Assembly: GCA_023621995.1 (NCBI GenBank)
Contig: JAMOAB010000175.1
Location: forward strand, 1-64,000
Direction of reading: 5' to 3'
From: Bacillota bacterium
Lineage (GTDB): Bacteria; Bacillota; Clostridia; Caldicoprobacterales; Xylanivirgaceae
DNA length: 64,000 nucleotides
Shown here: piece by piece, positions 9,027 to 19,091 of the stretch
Position numbering within the stretch: position 1 is the first letter of the stretch
Layout of the letters: every line of letters begins with the position of its first letter
Made by a program: the position numbers and the translations under genes
Notes under the pieces: model-generated
The model's input: the letters and a program-made list of their open reading frames with translations, nothing else
The model's database searches: none
What the model was told of the DNA's origin: nothing

Positions 9027-10228
9027 ATTATCATCTCCTCCACATTACCATCCTTTATGTTCACAATTTTATTTATAGATTTTGATTTGGCATATTCTTT
9101 TATATCCTTTAAATCTGCATCCAATAAGAACTGTTCAACACTCTTTCCTTTATTTCGAAGCTTTTGTATATATGCATAGCCCTCTTTTCTACTGTCTTCA
9201 TCAAATACAACTAATATATCTATATTAGGCTTTGCTAATAGCTTACTCTGTCTCTCTAATGCAATTAAAAGCCTTTTTATCCCCAAAGCAAAACCGGTAG
9301 AGGGTATATCATAGCCAAACTCACTTACTAAGTTATCATATCTACCTCCACCACATATGGGATAGCCAATATCATGGGTTATTCCTCTAAATATTATACC
9401 TGTATAGTAGTTAATGCTGTGCACCATGCCTAGGTCAAAAGTTATATGGTTAGAAAGCCCATAATCTTCAAGTATTTCATATACAGCATATAGATTGTCT
9501 ATAGCCCTTTCACTTTGAGGATTATTAGCTATATTCCTCGCTTCTTCGAGCATATTTATATCTCCATACAATAGTGGTAATTTCATAAATGGTCTCTTTA
9601 ATTCTTCTGCTACATTAAGCCCATTTAAAAAAAACTCTAACGCTAACATATTTTTATTATCTATAAGTTTAGTTAGCTTATCTGACTGCTCTTCATTAAG
9701 CCCACATTCTTTTATCAAACCTTTATAAAATTCTACTTGCCCTATGTCAATTTGAAAGCCAGACAGACCTAGAGACTTTATGGTTTCGATAGCTATGGCA
9801 ATTACCTCTGCATCTGCCTCTGCTCCTTTAACACCCATCAGCTCTATTCCTGCTTGAGCAATCTCCCGCTGCTTACCTGACTGAAACTCCTCATAGCGAT
9901 ATACATTTCCTATATAAGAAAGGCGTATAGGTAGCATCTCATCCTTCAACTTTGTAGCAACAATTCTTGCAATTGGCATTGTAAAATCTGGCCGCAAGAC
10001 CAATATTCGATTCCCTGGCTCGCAAAATTTAAACATTTTCTCCTGCTCTATGGATAGTTTGCCTTCATAAAATACATCAAAATATTCTAAAGAAGGAGGC
10101 CCAACTTCCAGATAACCCCAACTGCTGAAGATATCTCTTGCAACTGCCTCTATATTTAACTTATTATAATGTTCATCAGGTAAAAAATCTTGAACACCCA
10201 GTGGAATATGCGTTTTCCAATAACTCAT
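9023..10228 (-). CDS. hisZ: ATP phosphoribosyltransferase regulatory subunit
   Basis: A 401-residue histidyl-tRNA-synthetase paralogue that serves as the regulatory and activating subunit for short HisG. It keeps the class II core ([45 protein letters not shown]) but the tRNA-binding C-terminus is shortened compared with HisS. It is the first gene of the his operon and follows a consensus promoter with about a 50-base leader. The adjacency to hisG argues for HisZ rather than HisS. Confidence 0.93.
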   Translation of the reverse strand: MSYWKTHIPLGVQDFLPDEHYNKLNIEAVARDIFSSWGYLEVGPPSLEYFDVFYEGKLSIEQEKMFKFCEPGNRILVLRPDFTMPIARIVATKLKDEMLPIRLSYIGNVYRYEEFQSGKQREIAQAGIELMGVKGAEADAEVIAIAIETIKSLGLSGFQIDIGQVEFYKGLIKECGLNEEQSDKLTKLIDNKNMLALEFFLNGLNVAEELKRPFMKLPLLYGDINMLEEARNIANNPQSERAIDNLYAVYEILEDYGLSNHITFDLGMVHSINYYTGIIFRGITHDIGYPICGGGRYDNLVSEFGYDIPSTGFALGIKRLLIALERQSKLLAKPNIDILVVFDEDSRKEGYAYIQKLRNKGKSVEQFLLDADLKDIKEYAKSKSINKIVNIKDGNVEEMII

Positions 10229-10287
10229 ACTATAACTTCCTTTCTACTTTAACTAGGTAGAGTGGTAACGCGATAAATAATAAATAT

Positions 10288-10316
10288 ATTATACATAGCT
10301 TTTATATATATGTCAA
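10288..10316 (-). promoter_or_regulatory. his operon promoter
   Basis: Minus-strand TTGACA and TATAAT, both perfect, are spaced 17 bases apart, with the -10 box 60 bases before hisZ. The short leader has no recognisable T-box or terminator hairpin. Confidence 0.88.
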
Positions 10317-10402
10317 CAGGATATTAAGTGACATAATAGGATTTTTTTACAGCTCCATCTTTGTCAATTGCCAATTATAGTTTTATCTGGTAATATGACA
10401 TA

Positions 10403-10431
10403 TTGACCCTGCACAGAAAAGAATATACAAT
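10403..10431 (+). promoter_or_regulatory. hisJ promoter
   Basis: TTGACC and TACAAT with a 17-base spacer lie 36 bases before the hisJ start, divergent from the his operon promoter. Confidence 0.65.
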
Positions 10432-10467
10432 ACAATTCGGATGATTAAAAAAAAGGAGTGTTTATAA

Positions 10468-11268
10468 TTGTTTGATTATCATATTCATTCACAATATTCA
10501 GTAGACGGCAAGATGACAATGGATGAAGCATGCAAACAAGCAATTGCATTAGGTCTAGATGAGATCGTATTTACTGACCATATAGATGTAGATTGGCCAG
10601 ATCATACATTTCATCTTGATATGGATAACATTGAAAAATATATTAATGAGATTGAAGCCATGCAACAAAAATATAATGGTATCTTAAGTATTAAAAAGGG
10701 GATGGAGCTGGGACTACAACCTTCTTTGTTAGATGAATTTGATAAAATACTTGATACCTTTCCTATAGATTTTGTAATAGCGTCTGTACATGTGGTAGAT
10801 GGTATGGATCCATATTTAAAGAACTATTATCTCGACAAGACCAAAGAAGAAAGTTACGTCAGATATTATGAAGAAATACTCATGCTAATAAAAGCTTTTG
10901 ACAATTTCGATGTAATAGGTCATTTAGATTATGTAAAACGATATTCGCCCTTGGAATGGGAAGAGGAAGAGCACCTCTACGGTTTAGATATTATAGAGGA
11001 GATATTTAAAATTCTTATAGAAAGAGAAAAGGGCATTGAAGTCAATACATCAGGATATCGTCACATATCTGATGCGCCCATGCCCAACATAGAGATTATA
11101 AAGAAATTTGCTCAATTGGGAGGGGAGATAATTACTATAGGTTCCGATGCCCATAGTACTGATGGATTGGCTTTTTCATTCGATAGAGCAATTGACGAGC
11201 TTAAAGAAGCAGGTATAACACAACTTACAAAATTCAATCAAAGAAAACCAGAAATGGTAAGTATATAG
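10468..11268 (+). CDS. hisJ: Histidinol-phosphatase, PHP type
   Basis: A 266-residue PHP-domain phosphoesterase that dephosphorylates histidinol phosphate, the step not covered by the operon on the other strand. Metal-binding motifs are visible: FDYHIHSQYSVDG near the start, FTDHID, and GSDAHS near the C-terminus, with VIGHLDYVKR between them. The start is TTG after AAAAAGGAGTG. Divergent orientation from hisZGDCBAF-IE suggests shared or parallel control. Related PHP phosphatases act on other substrates, but context favours HisJ. Confidence 0.88.
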   Translation: MFDYHIHSQYSVDGKMTMDEACKQAIALGLDEIVFTDHIDVDWPDHTFHLDMDNIEKYINEIEAMQQKYNGILSIKKGMELGLQPSLLDEFDKILDTFPIDFVIASVHVVDGMDPYLKNYYLDKTKEESYVRYYEEILMLIKAFDNFDVIGHLDYVKRYSPLEWEEEEHLYGLDIIEEIFKILIEREKGIEVNTSGYRHISDAPMPNIEIIKKFAQLGGEIITIGSDAHSTDGLAFSFDRAIDELKEAGITQLTKFNQRKPEMVSI

Positions 11269-11287
11269 TTATATATACTTACCATTT
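11252..11287. repeat. 16-bp inverted repeat spanning two convergent gene ends
   Basis: AAATGGTAAGTATATA and its exact complement flank GTTA. The arms encode the last codons of hisJ (plus) and cobC (minus). It probably acts as a shared transcription end, though T-runs are weak. Confidence 0.65.
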
Positions 11288-11871
11288 AAAAGTGTGAGGA
11301 CGGCAAAGTCATCTATCCATTCTATTCTAGATACTGTTCCCGTGTCTATTCTAAAACGCCAGTACTGTTTTTTTGAAAGTTTTAAGAGGTGTAATAATAT
11401 GCTCCTTAGACAGCCATGATGAGAAACGATGGCTATTCTCCCATCACTATGTTTGGTAAGTAGCTCATTTAAACATTTCACCACCCTGCTGTACATGCTA
11501 GCTCCACTCTCTCCGTTTGGTACTCTTACTTCCCACCAATCTTCACACCATAGTTCCCAATCCCTCTTATAGTATTGTGCTATATGAGAATAGTGTTGAT
11601 CCTCCCAAAGGCCAAAATCCATTTCCTGTAGATCTTCGCACAATATTATGGGTGTATTTATATGATATTGTCCTATATGTTGGGCAGTATCATATGCCCT
11701 TTTGAGTGGACTAGAATATATGGCGTCTATATGTACATCTTTTAAGACCTTTCCTATAGTTTCTGCTTCCCTGCGTCCCTGCTCATTTAATGGATAGTCA
11801 GTCCTACCATAAAAGAGGTTCTTTTTGTTTCCATCTGTGTATCCGTGTCGTATAAGCAGTATCTCTAACAT
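11269..11871 (-). CDS. cobC: Histidine phosphatase family protein, probably alpha-ribazole phosphatase
   Basis: A 200-residue branch-2-like phosphoglycerate-mutase-fold phosphatase. The catalytic RHG is in LLIRHGYTDGN and the second His in IVSHHGCLRS. It directly follows cobS and cobU, so it most likely removes phosphate from alpha-ribazole phosphate or adenosylcobalamin phosphate in nucleotide-loop assembly. The family has many substrates, so the assignment rests on context. It is convergent with hisJ and shares a palindromic end. Confidence 0.8.
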   Translation of the reverse strand: MLEILLIRHGYTDGNKKNLFYGRTDYPLNEQGRREAETIGKVLKDVHIDAIYSSPLKRAYDTAQHIGQYHINTPIILCEDLQEMDFGLWEDQHYSHIAQYYKRDWELWCEDWWEVRVPNGESGASMYSRVVKCLNELLTKHSDGRIAIVSHHGCLRSILLHLLKLSKKQYWRFRIDTGTVSRIEWIDDFAVLTLLNGKYI

Positions 11872-12648
11872 CTATATCACCTGGGTCATACCATATGTTA
11901 CTATTACAAATAACATTTCACATATCTCGTTTATGGCCCCCAAACTATCTCCTGTGACTCCACCTAACTTTTTTTGCATATACATATTAAATATAACGGC
12001 AGCCAAGACCCCAATTGATATATTAATTAAGGAAACTATACCTAACATGGGGATGGTAATAAGTGAACCTATAGCTATACCACCTATCCATATGGGGGTA
12101 TCTACATTTTCTAGAAACATCTTCCCAAGTCCCCCTTCTTTACGTGCAGCCTTGGCAAAATTACAGCAGGTCAAGATACCAATCTTACCCATTATAGGCA
12201 TGGTAATTACTAAATATGCGCCTAATTTGCCTGTATACACGGTAAATAACTCATTTAAGATAAGAACTTTTATAAGTATATTAAAAGCTATTGCAGTAGC
12301 CCCACTTGCTCCTATTCTGCTGTCTCTCATAACTTGCAGCATTTCTTCCCTATTTTTATTAGACATTATTCCATCAAAGGTATCGGCAAGTCCATCTAGA
12401 TGAAAACCTCCAGTGATTATAAGTTGTATAGCTACTACTAGAATAGCCGAAATAAGGGATAGATTAACTGCATATCCGATAATGTAGCCAACAGACATTA
12501 ATAGTCCTACTAGTGCACCTATTAAAGCAAGGAAAAGACAGCCGCCCCTTAGGTCATCACTGTTAATTTCTATGTATATAGGTATTGGTATTCTAGTAAA
12601 AAACTGTATCATTAGTATAATACGTCTTAACAATATCAATGTATTCAC
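11872..12648 (-). CDS. cobS: Adenosylcobinamide-GDP ribazoletransferase (cobalamin synthase)
   Basis: A 258-residue integral membrane protein with about six to seven hydrophobic helices that joins adenosylcobinamide-GDP with alpha-ribazole. The acidic motif GGFHLDGLADTFDG, which is the family signature for substrate and metal binding, is intact, followed by RIGASGATA. It lies between cobU and cobC, next to the cobC start. Confidence 0.95.
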   Translation of the reverse strand: MNTLILLRRIILMIQFFTRIPIPIYIEINSDDLRGGCLFLALIGALVGLLMSVGYIIGYAVNLSLISAILVVAIQLIITGGFHLDGLADTFDGIMSNKNREEMLQVMRDSRIGASGATAIAFNILIKVLILNELFTVYTGKLGAYLVITMPIMGKIGILTCCNFAKAARKEGGLGKMFLENVDTPIWIGGIAIGSLITIPMLGIVSLINISIGVLAAVIFNMYMQKKLGGVTGDSLGAINEICEMLFVIVTYGMTQVI

Positions 12649-12670
12649 GCTCTCTAAAATTTTTTCTAAT

Positions 12671-13228
12671 CTATCGTAGCTTTACAGGTAACCCTGATAC
12701 TAAAAAATATGCCTCATCTGACTGTTTAGCTACTAGTTGATTTATTCTACCAGCAATATCTCTAAATATCCTTCCCAAAGGATATGGTGGCACAAGCCCC
12801 ATTCCCAATTCATTAGATACAATGAATGCTGTAAGATGGGAAGACTCTATGGCCCCAATAAGTTCAACTACTTGAGATACTATATAACCCTCAAGCTCGT
12901 CTATTTGCCTAGCCTTCATATTGTCCCAGCTTAAATCCTGCTCAAGCATCAAATTAGATACCATAATAGTAAGACAATCTATTATAATGGCCTCCATATC
13001 CTTATCTATCATTTGAATTGCTCCACCCATATCCTTATAAATTTCTATGGTTTGCCATTCTCTAGGTCGAGCAGATCTGTGTTTCTGTATCCTATCTTCC
13101 ATCTCTCCATCTATAGGTAGTGCTGTTGCAATATATACTACATTGGGATGAAATTGGAATGCCTTTTGCTGGGCAAAAGAGCTTTTACCACTCCTTGCCC
13201 CTCCTGTTATATACACTATTTTACCCAT
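12671..13228 (-). CDS. cobU: Adenosylcobinamide kinase / guanylyltransferase
   Basis: A 185-residue P-loop protein that phosphorylates adenosylcobinamide and then transfers GMP. The Walker A loop is GGARSGKSSFA and the guanylylated His region is IQKHRSARPREWQ; NELGMGLVPPYPLGR is also typical. The start MGKIVYITGG is placed by GGGAGG seven bases upstream; the longer reading adds 17 residues without a ribosome site. cobT is not in the window. Confidence 0.94.
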   Translation of the reverse strand: MGKIVYITGGARSGKSSFAQQKAFQFHPNVVYIATALPIDGEMEDRIQKHRSARPREWQTIEIYKDMGGAIQMIDKDMEAIIIDCLTIMVSNLMLEQDLSWDNMKARQIDELEGYIVSQVVELIGAIESSHLTAFIVSNELGMGLVPPYPLGRIFRDIAGRINQLVAKQSDEAYFLVSGLPVKLR

Positions 13229-13286
13229 ATTCTTGCCTCCCATATTGTTACGTAACATATAGTTAATATATTTCTCCATTTAACTG

Positions 13287-14459
13287 CTAATAATCTTCAT
13301 ATATCATAGTTGTTGATTCTGTAAATACTGCTTTTAGCATATCCACAAATCTAGTATCACTATATATTATATTACCTTCCCTAACAGCAATGTCAACCGT
13401 TAAATAGCCCCAAAAAAGCTGGGTGAGCGTATTTATATCTAATTTGATATGGGGGTTTTTATCATATATAGGGGTTATTTTAAGAGTGCCACTCTTGTTT
13501 TCGATCAGGTAGGTACCATCATTATATGTATAGAATTTATCGTCCACTTTCATTTTGAATTTGATATCCTGGGTAGTAGGCAATGAGATGGATGCTAAGG
13601 CCTTCTGAATATCCACTATACGCCCCATTACATATGGTTGTCTATGCATGGTATTACGAGAATCCAACATATCTAAATATGTAATATCATCTAACGGTGC
13701 CATCCACTTAATATCAGACTCTTTTCTGTACATTGATACAAAGCAAAGTAGTGCATATTTTATACTAGTATGGGTATATTGGAGCTCCCGTATGTTTATT
13801 TTATCATCTCCATATGTAAATAATATGTATCCTACATCATCTCCATACTGTAGAATATAACCATCTCCTCCATAAATTCTAAGGTCATCAAATACTCTCT
13901 TCCAATCAGCTTTTGATCTGACTATATAGCCATTATAATTGGACATAAATTGTGTATAGCATAGGTCTAGTAATTGTAAATCATCTTCTAGTCGTACTTT
14001 CCTTATATGTCCAACCAGCTGTCTATCCATGTCTAGTAAAATATTATCTAGCTCGATGTTATACTCGATATAATCATAGCAGATCTCCCATCCATACCTT
14101 CTATAGAAATTATAATTGAAGGGAAGAAGAATTGATATGAATTCTCCCTTTTCCCTTAAACTATCTAATGCCTTATGTAGAAGATTCCTGGCATGCCCTC
14201 TCCCCCTATATTCTGGCCATGTAGATACTCCCACTATATAAGATATTGGATGGACCTTGCCATGTAGATATATATTATAGGGGAGGAGCTGTAGAGCAGA
14301 TTCTATCTTGTTCTGATTATTGTATACCGCTAAAGTGTTAGTATGTGAGTATCTATTTAAAAAGAACCAATTGGTAAACTCTGGTCCATCATCAAAACAA
14401 TAATTCCAAAGCTCCTTAACCTGATCTAGATGATCCATATCTACTTGCTTGATGTACAT
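13287..14459 (-). CDS. Eis-like GNAT acetyltransferase
   Basis: A 390-residue protein with an N-terminal GNAT fold carrying the acetyl-CoA loop SYIVGVSTWPEYRGRGHARNLL, a second GNAT-like domain, and a C-terminal sterol-carrier-like domain, the Eis architecture. Known Eis proteins acetylate amines such as aminoglycosides or peptides, but the substrate here cannot be inferred. It overlaps the stop of the upstream DUF2156 gene, so the pair is co-transcribed and leads into the cob genes. Confidence 0.8.
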   Translation of the reverse strand: MYIKQVDMDHLDQVKELWNYCFDDGPEFTNWFFLNRYSHTNTLAVYNNQNKIESALQLLPYNIYLHGKVHPISYIVGVSTWPEYRGRGHARNLLHKALDSLREKGEFISILLPFNYNFYRRYGWEICYDYIEYNIELDNILLDMDRQLVGHIRKVRLEDDLQLLDLCYTQFMSNYNGYIVRSKADWKRVFDDLRIYGGDGYILQYGDDVGYILFTYGDDKINIRELQYTHTSIKYALLCFVSMYRKESDIKWMAPLDDITYLDMLDSRNTMHRQPYVMGRIVDIQKALASISLPTTQDIKFKMKVDDKFYTYNDGTYLIENKSGTLKITPIYDKNPHIKLDINTLTQLFWGYLTVDIAVREGNIIYSDTRFVDMLKAVFTESTTMIYEDY

Positions 14460-15373
14460 TATCTATATTTCATCCTTTCTGTCTTTAAAAGTCCGGTATA
14501 TTTAGTTATCATCTTAACTGGGTTATAAGATCGCTTTGCCTTCCTAAGCCCTGGAATGCCCATATCCTCTTCTCTATTTATATATTCTACATGACTAAAG
14601 GCATTTTTCGTAAATTGCTGATTTATCATAGCATATATACCATCATATGCTATATTTCCCTTTTCAAAATGTATAACTGCCATATTGGAGTTTAACAACT
14701 CTCCAATGGCAAATGCCTGTATAATTCCATCTATGCGAAGGGCACCTCCCTGCAATTTTAGAGCTGAAAAGTTATTTAACGCCTCTATTATAGCAGCCTT
14801 CTCTTCTTCTAAACCCTTTTTTCTACCCCTTGCATTAAACCATTCAAGTTCTGCCTTTATACATTCTTCAATATTGTGGTCACCGATTTCTTCGTAGATA
14901 TAATCATATTTTTTTAGAAACTTATTTATGTGGTTACGTTTCTTATGAAATTTTTTGCCCTTAAGATGTATGAGATCATTACTTAGATACACATAGTCGT
15001 AGTTATTAGGATCAGGTTTATAGTGCAGTAGATCAGGTAAAAATCTATCTATAGACTCTTTAATGGGTTCAGTTATAGATTTCACTATGACTGGACATCC
15101 ACGTCTTTCAAAATCTCCTATGATTTTTAAAAAGACCTTAGCAAAATTTTCATCTTCCATATCGCCAATGGGAGGAAAGAGAATGGGATATCTATTTCTG
15201 TATCGGCCTATCATGCATAGATAGTCATCAACTACTGCAAAATTTAGACTATAGTGATGTCTCCACACATATAAATTTGTAAAGGTAAACTCAGAATTTT
15301 CAAATTCTCTGAGTGAAAAGTAATCATCAAATATAGGTTTATCTTCGAGTGTAATATCTCTGTAGGGAATCAT
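14459..15373 (-). CDS. DUF2156 (LPG-synthase C-terminal-like) protein
   Basis: A 304-residue protein of the DUF2156 family, a double GNAT-like fold related to the aminoacyl-tRNA-dependent lysyltransferase domain of MprF. Typical blocks are FTFTNLYVWRHHY, KKFHKKRNHINKF and REEDMGIPGLRKAKRSYNP. It lacks the MprF flippase helices and is cytoplasmic. I start it at MIPYRDITLED (AAGGAG upstream); the longer open frame would add a hydrophobic stretch with no ribosome site. Function in this organism is unknown; it is separated from cphA by a terminator. Confidence 0.82.
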   Translation of the reverse strand: MIPYRDITLEDKPIFDDYFSLREFENSEFTFTNLYVWRHHYSLNFAVVDDYLCMIGRYRNRYPILFPPIGDMEDENFAKVFLKIIGDFERRGCPVIVKSITEPIKESIDRFLPDLLHYKPDPNNYDYVYLSNDLIHLKGKKFHKKRNHINKFLKKYDYIYEEIGDHNIEECIKAELEWFNARGRKKGLEEEKAAIIEALNNFSALKLQGGALRIDGIIQAFAIGELLNSNMAVIHFEKGNIAYDGIYAMINQQFTKNAFSHVEYINREEDMGIPGLRKAKRSYNPVKMITKYTGLLKTERMKYR

Positions 15374-15511
15374 GTTATCTAAAACTCCTTTTGTTTTTAT
15401 ATAATATATGGTAATCAAAATCAATGCTAAAAAAGTGATAAAATCATTTATAAAATTAGCCATATTCATAGAACTCAATCAATTATATAAACATAAAAAG
15501 TACTCATGAAA

Positions 15512-15544
15512 CAAAAAAGCGCTGATGGAATATATTCCATCAGC
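15512..15544 (-). terminator. Terminator after cyanophycin synthetase
   Basis: A perfect 24-base palindrome (arms GCTGATGGAATA and TATTCCATCAGC) is followed on the minus strand by GCTTTTTTG. It lies immediately downstream of the cphA stop. Confidence 0.9.
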
Positions 15545-15549
15545 CCTCT

Positions 15550-18216
15550 CTATTTGGGTGGTGTAAAGACGTCATCAGAACTTAACTTTGTCTTGTGGGT
15601 AAAGGTAAATTCGTTTAGTATTGTAGCTTCTGCATTTTTTATGACTTGAAGTATTGGACCTAATTTCTCGTAGAATATAACTATCAAATCTCCAGCCTTA
15701 GCATTGGCTATCGCATATTTTAGAGCCTCTACTTCATTATTTATTATTTTTATCTTTTCTCTACTAATTCCTGACAACAAAGCTCCCTTCTCCAATAATT
15801 TGGCGACTTCCCCCCTTTTTTTACCTCTTAAATCCATATCTTCCTTTATTATAAGATTATGAAATGTCTGTCCGGCTATCTTACCAATTTCCTCTATTAC
15901 TGTATCAGCCCTATCACCTGGTACACCTATTATACCTATAGTCCTTGAAGCTCCCATCTTCTCTATTGCCTTTGATACATTCAAGTATCCAGCAATATTA
16001 TGACCATAATCTATCACAATTCTAAAATCCCTTATATTAAATATGTTAAACCTTCCAGGATTCTGTATATGATCACTATAGAAGGAATAGACTGCCTTTT
16101 CGATTATATCCATGGGTACTCCCAATGCATATGCAGTACTCACAGCAGCTAAAGTGTTTTCTATATTGTATACTAATTTCCCTCCAAAGGTTGCAGGTAT
16201 TTGATATATATATATACCTTGTATAAAGTGGTTCCCTGCACTAATTGTTATCATATCATCTTTTACATATACTCCAATTCCTCCATCTGCAATGTGTTTT
16301 CGTATAATAATGTTATTTTCATGGGTTGAGAAATATATTATTTTTGATTTTATATTAGGTACTGCCTTGGTAACTATAGGATCGTCTGCATTCAATATAG
16401 CATATCCACTATCTTTAACCGCCTCTACTACCAATGACTTTACATGTAAAAGATCGTCTAATGTACAGATACCGTCTAACCCTAGATGATCATTCGATAT
16501 ATTCGTTATTATCCCTACATCACTCAGGTCATATCCAAGACCTGAACGAATGATACCTCCCCTTGCGGTTTCTAATACTGCCACATCAATATTTTTATTA
16601 GAAAGCACAGTCTGTGCACTTATAGGTCCAGTAGTATCACCCTGCATTACAAGATTGTCATCTATATATATGCCCTCTGTAGTTGTCATACCCACACGAT
16701 AACCATAGACCTTAAATATATGACCTATAATACGTGCTGTTGTTGTTTTACCGTTTGTTCCCGTAACTGAGATTATTGGGATAGAATGGGGAGTGCCCTT
16801 TGGATATAGCATATCTACAATAGCACTTCCTACATCCCTTGCCCTACCCTTAGAAGGATAGAGATGCATCCTAAGTCCAGGTGCAGCATTAACCTCTATT
16901 ATGCCACCTGTATCCTTTGTTATAGGTATTGATATATCCTTGCAGGTTATATCAATACCTGCTATGTCTAAACCTATGGTGGAAGTTGCCCTTATGGCAA
17001 GATCGATATTTGCAGGGTGTATTTTATCTGTACAATCTATTGCAATGCCACCAGTGCTTAAATTGCTACCTGGTTTTAGTAGTACCTTCACATTCTCCTT
17101 TGGTATGCTATCTATGGTATAACCTTGTTTCTTAAGCATATCTATGGTGATGTCGTCTATTTTTATTTTAGTAAGGGGCTTCTCATGATATTCCCCCCTA
17201 CTTGGTTCACTATTTATAAGTGATATAAGTTCTCCTATAGTGTTTTTCCCATTTCCAATTACATGAGCTGGTAATCTCTGTGCTACTGCAACCACCTTAT
17301 TGTTTACTACTAAAACCCTATAGTCTTTTCCATCTATAAATTCTTCAACTATTATATTGTCATCAAACTGCTTTGCATATTCGAATGCCATTTTAATATC
17401 GTTGGAATCCCTTAAGCATGTAGAAACTCCTTTGCCCTGATTCCCACTTTGGGGCTTTATAACCACAGGTGTTCCTATATCCTCTATTATATCTAAAGCA
17501 GCATCTAAGTTAGTACATATGCCTCCTTTAGGAACTGGAATACCTACGTCGTAAAGGAGCTCCTTGGTAAGAAATTTATCACAGGCAATATCTACTGCAA
17601 CACAACTTGTATTGTCTGTAATTGTAGCTTCTATTCTTTTGCTGTATTTTCCATAGCCCAATTGAAGTATACTACCACTTCCTATTTGAATTACGGGTAT
17701 TCCTCGATTTAAAGCAGCTTCCACTATAGCTCGAGTACTAGGCCCTAAACTCCTTTCCCTTGAATTCTTTTCTATTGTTGCAAGTGCCCTAGCCATATCG
17801 ATATTCTTATTATCAATTATAGCCTTTACAAGGTATACTGCAAGTTTGCCTGCCTCTATGCCAGATACCTCATCTATAAAACCGTATATTACCATGTATA
17901 CCGCTCCACCTATATGTCTGGCTCGGCCAAAACTTATATCGTATCCTAAACAGTTTAATATCTCTATCGTGCAGTGTTCTATAACATGGGCCAAGTATGT
18001 TCCTTCATTTAACCTCTGTACAAATCCGCCTGGCTCCCCTATAGAACAGCTATGTTTCATAAGTCCAGGCAAATACTCTAGTAGACGTTTATTAAAGCCA
18101 TCAATCTTATTAGTAGGTATATCGATATAGTCTTTAAGATCTATTGTCATCTTTATTACTTTATTATGACTATATATATTACGACCCCTATAGGTTTTGA
18201 TTTCGCATATCTCCAA
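15550..18216 (-). CDS. cphA: Cyanophycin synthetase
   Basis: This 888-residue enzyme builds cyanophycin, a polymer of aspartate with arginine side chains, from ATP and the two amino acids. An N-terminal primer-binding region precedes an ATP-grasp domain at about 220-480 (VVIKPQSGNQGKGVS, GIIEVNAAPGLRMHLYP), followed by a Mur-ligase-type domain with P-loop VTGTNGKTTTARI and ISNDHLGLDG. The length matches the usual 870-900. It is 5 bases downstream of cphB, so synthesis and degradation genes form one operon ending at a strong terminator. Confidence 0.97.
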   Translation of the reverse strand: MEICEIKTYRGRNIYSHNKVIKMTIDLKDYIDIPTNKIDGFNKRLLEYLPGLMKHSCSIGEPGGFVQRLNEGTYLAHVIEHCTIEILNCLGYDISFGRARHIGGAVYMVIYGFIDEVSGIEAGKLAVYLVKAIIDNKNIDMARALATIEKNSRERSLGPSTRAIVEAALNRGIPVIQIGSGSILQLGYGKYSKRIEATITDNTSCVAVDIACDKFLTKELLYDVGIPVPKGGICTNLDAALDIIEDIGTPVVIKPQSGNQGKGVSTCLRDSNDIKMAFEYAKQFDDNIIVEEFIDGKDYRVLVVNNKVVAVAQRLPAHVIGNGKNTIGELISLINSEPSRGEYHEKPLTKIKIDDITIDMLKKQGYTIDSIPKENVKVLLKPGSNLSTGGIAIDCTDKIHPANIDLAIRATSTIGLDIAGIDITCKDISIPITKDTGGIIEVNAAPGLRMHLYPSKGRARDVGSAIVDMLYPKGTPHSIPIISVTGTNGKTTTARIIGHIFKVYGYRVGMTTTEGIYIDDNLVMQGDTTGPISAQTVLSNKNIDVAVLETARGGIIRSGLGYDLSDVGIITNISNDHLGLDGICTLDDLLHVKSLVVEAVKDSGYAILNADDPIVTKAVPNIKSKIIYFSTHENNIIIRKHIADGGIGVYVKDDMITISAGNHFIQGIYIYQIPATFGGKLVYNIENTLAAVSTAYALGVPMDIIEKAVYSFYSDHIQNPGRFNIFNIRDFRIVIDYGHNIAGYLNVSKAIEKMGASRTIGIIGVPGDRADTVIEEIGKIAGQTFHNLIIKEDMDLRGKKRGEVAKLLEKGALLSGISREKIKIINNEVEALKYAIANAKAGDLIVIFYEKLGPILQVIKNAEATILNEFTFTHKTKLSSDDVFTPPK

Positions 18217-18221
18217 GTGTA

Positions 18222-19031
18222 TTACCTCCTGATCACAGGTTTTCTACTAGCCAAATCATATTGGAATCCCGCTGGTAGAACATGCATTGTAACATCCGTA
18301 ATGCCTAACACTTGATCCGGTTCTAATTCCGAAACATTGGTCATACTACAATTTCTACCATCTAGTATGGTCACCCCATTAGAGCCTATTACTTCAAATA
18401 TGGCATCAGGCATTACTACGATTCCCGTATCTTCATCTATTCCAATACCAAGCATATAGGGATTTTGTGCAATGGCAAGAAGTAGTCTTCCAATTCTGCC
18501 CCTTTGGGCAAAATGTTGATCTATTATTACTCCCTTCAATAGACCCAAACCTGGTGCCATCTTCAGAGTACATTTTTTGGGAGAATCGTCATCATTTCCT
18601 GATGTAATCATAGTTTCACTCATAACAGAGGCACCAGCGCTAGTTCCGCATATAATGGTACCTTCCTCGTATCTTCGTCGGAGCATATTCTCTACTTCTG
18701 TACCACCCATAAGAGATGTTATTCGCAATTGATCTCCTCCAGTAAAAAAAATACAAGATGCCTCCTTAAATATCCTTATATTATCTAGATTATTGGCATC
18801 CGCCCTTGCCTCTATATGAACTGTGTTGACCTGGGCTATGCCCATGCCATTAAAAATTTTTGCATATTTAGCCCCGTGTTCTTTAGGCTTCTGGGTTGCC
18901 ACTGTCACTACAGCTACACTTGCCCTGTCTCCACCTGAAAGTTCTATTACCTTTTGCAGAACCTTACATCTACCCGATTTATCCTCTGCGCCACCTATTA
19001 TTACTAACCTACCTCTAACCTTTTCTTCCAT
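18222..19031 (-). CDS. cphB: Cyanophycinase
   Basis: A 269-residue serine exopeptidase of the peptidase S51 family that cuts cyanophycin to beta-Asp-Arg. The nucleophile Ser is in GTSAGASVM; FFTGGDQLRI and the DQHFAQRGRIGRLL block are typical. The start MEEKVRGRLVIIGG is set by AAGGAGG five bases upstream; a 12-codon extension exists without support. No signal peptide is visible, so the enzyme is the cytoplasmic form. It is first in a two-gene operon with cphA. Confidence 0.95.
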   Translation of the reverse strand: MEEKVRGRLVIIGGAEDKSGRCKVLQKVIELSGGDRASVAVVTVATQKPKEHGAKYAKIFNGMGIAQVNTVHIEARADANNLDNIRIFKEASCIFFTGGDQLRITSLMGGTEVENMLRRRYEEGTIICGTSAGASVMSETMITSGNDDDSPKKCTLKMAPGLGLLKGVIIDQHFAQRGRIGRLLLAIAQNPYMLGIGIDEDTGIVVMPDAIFEVIGSNGVTILDGRNCSMTNVSELEPDQVLGITDVTMHVLPAGFQYDLASRKPVIRR

Positions 19032-19091
19032 CACAACCTCCTTAATGGCATATATATATTTTTTCAAAATTTAAAATGTTTATACCAAAAT

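Noticed and set aside
9023-10228. Reading of this gene as histidyl-tRNA synthetase
   Set aside because: It is adjacent to short-form hisG, and the C-terminal anticodon-binding region is reduced, which fits HisZ.
10254-10276. AGAGTGGTAACGCG on the plus strand resembles the T-box core AGGGTGGNACCGCG
   Set aside because: It differs at two core positions, lies within the his leader on the wrong strand for that operon, and for hisJ would leave no room for stem I and specifier outside hisZ.
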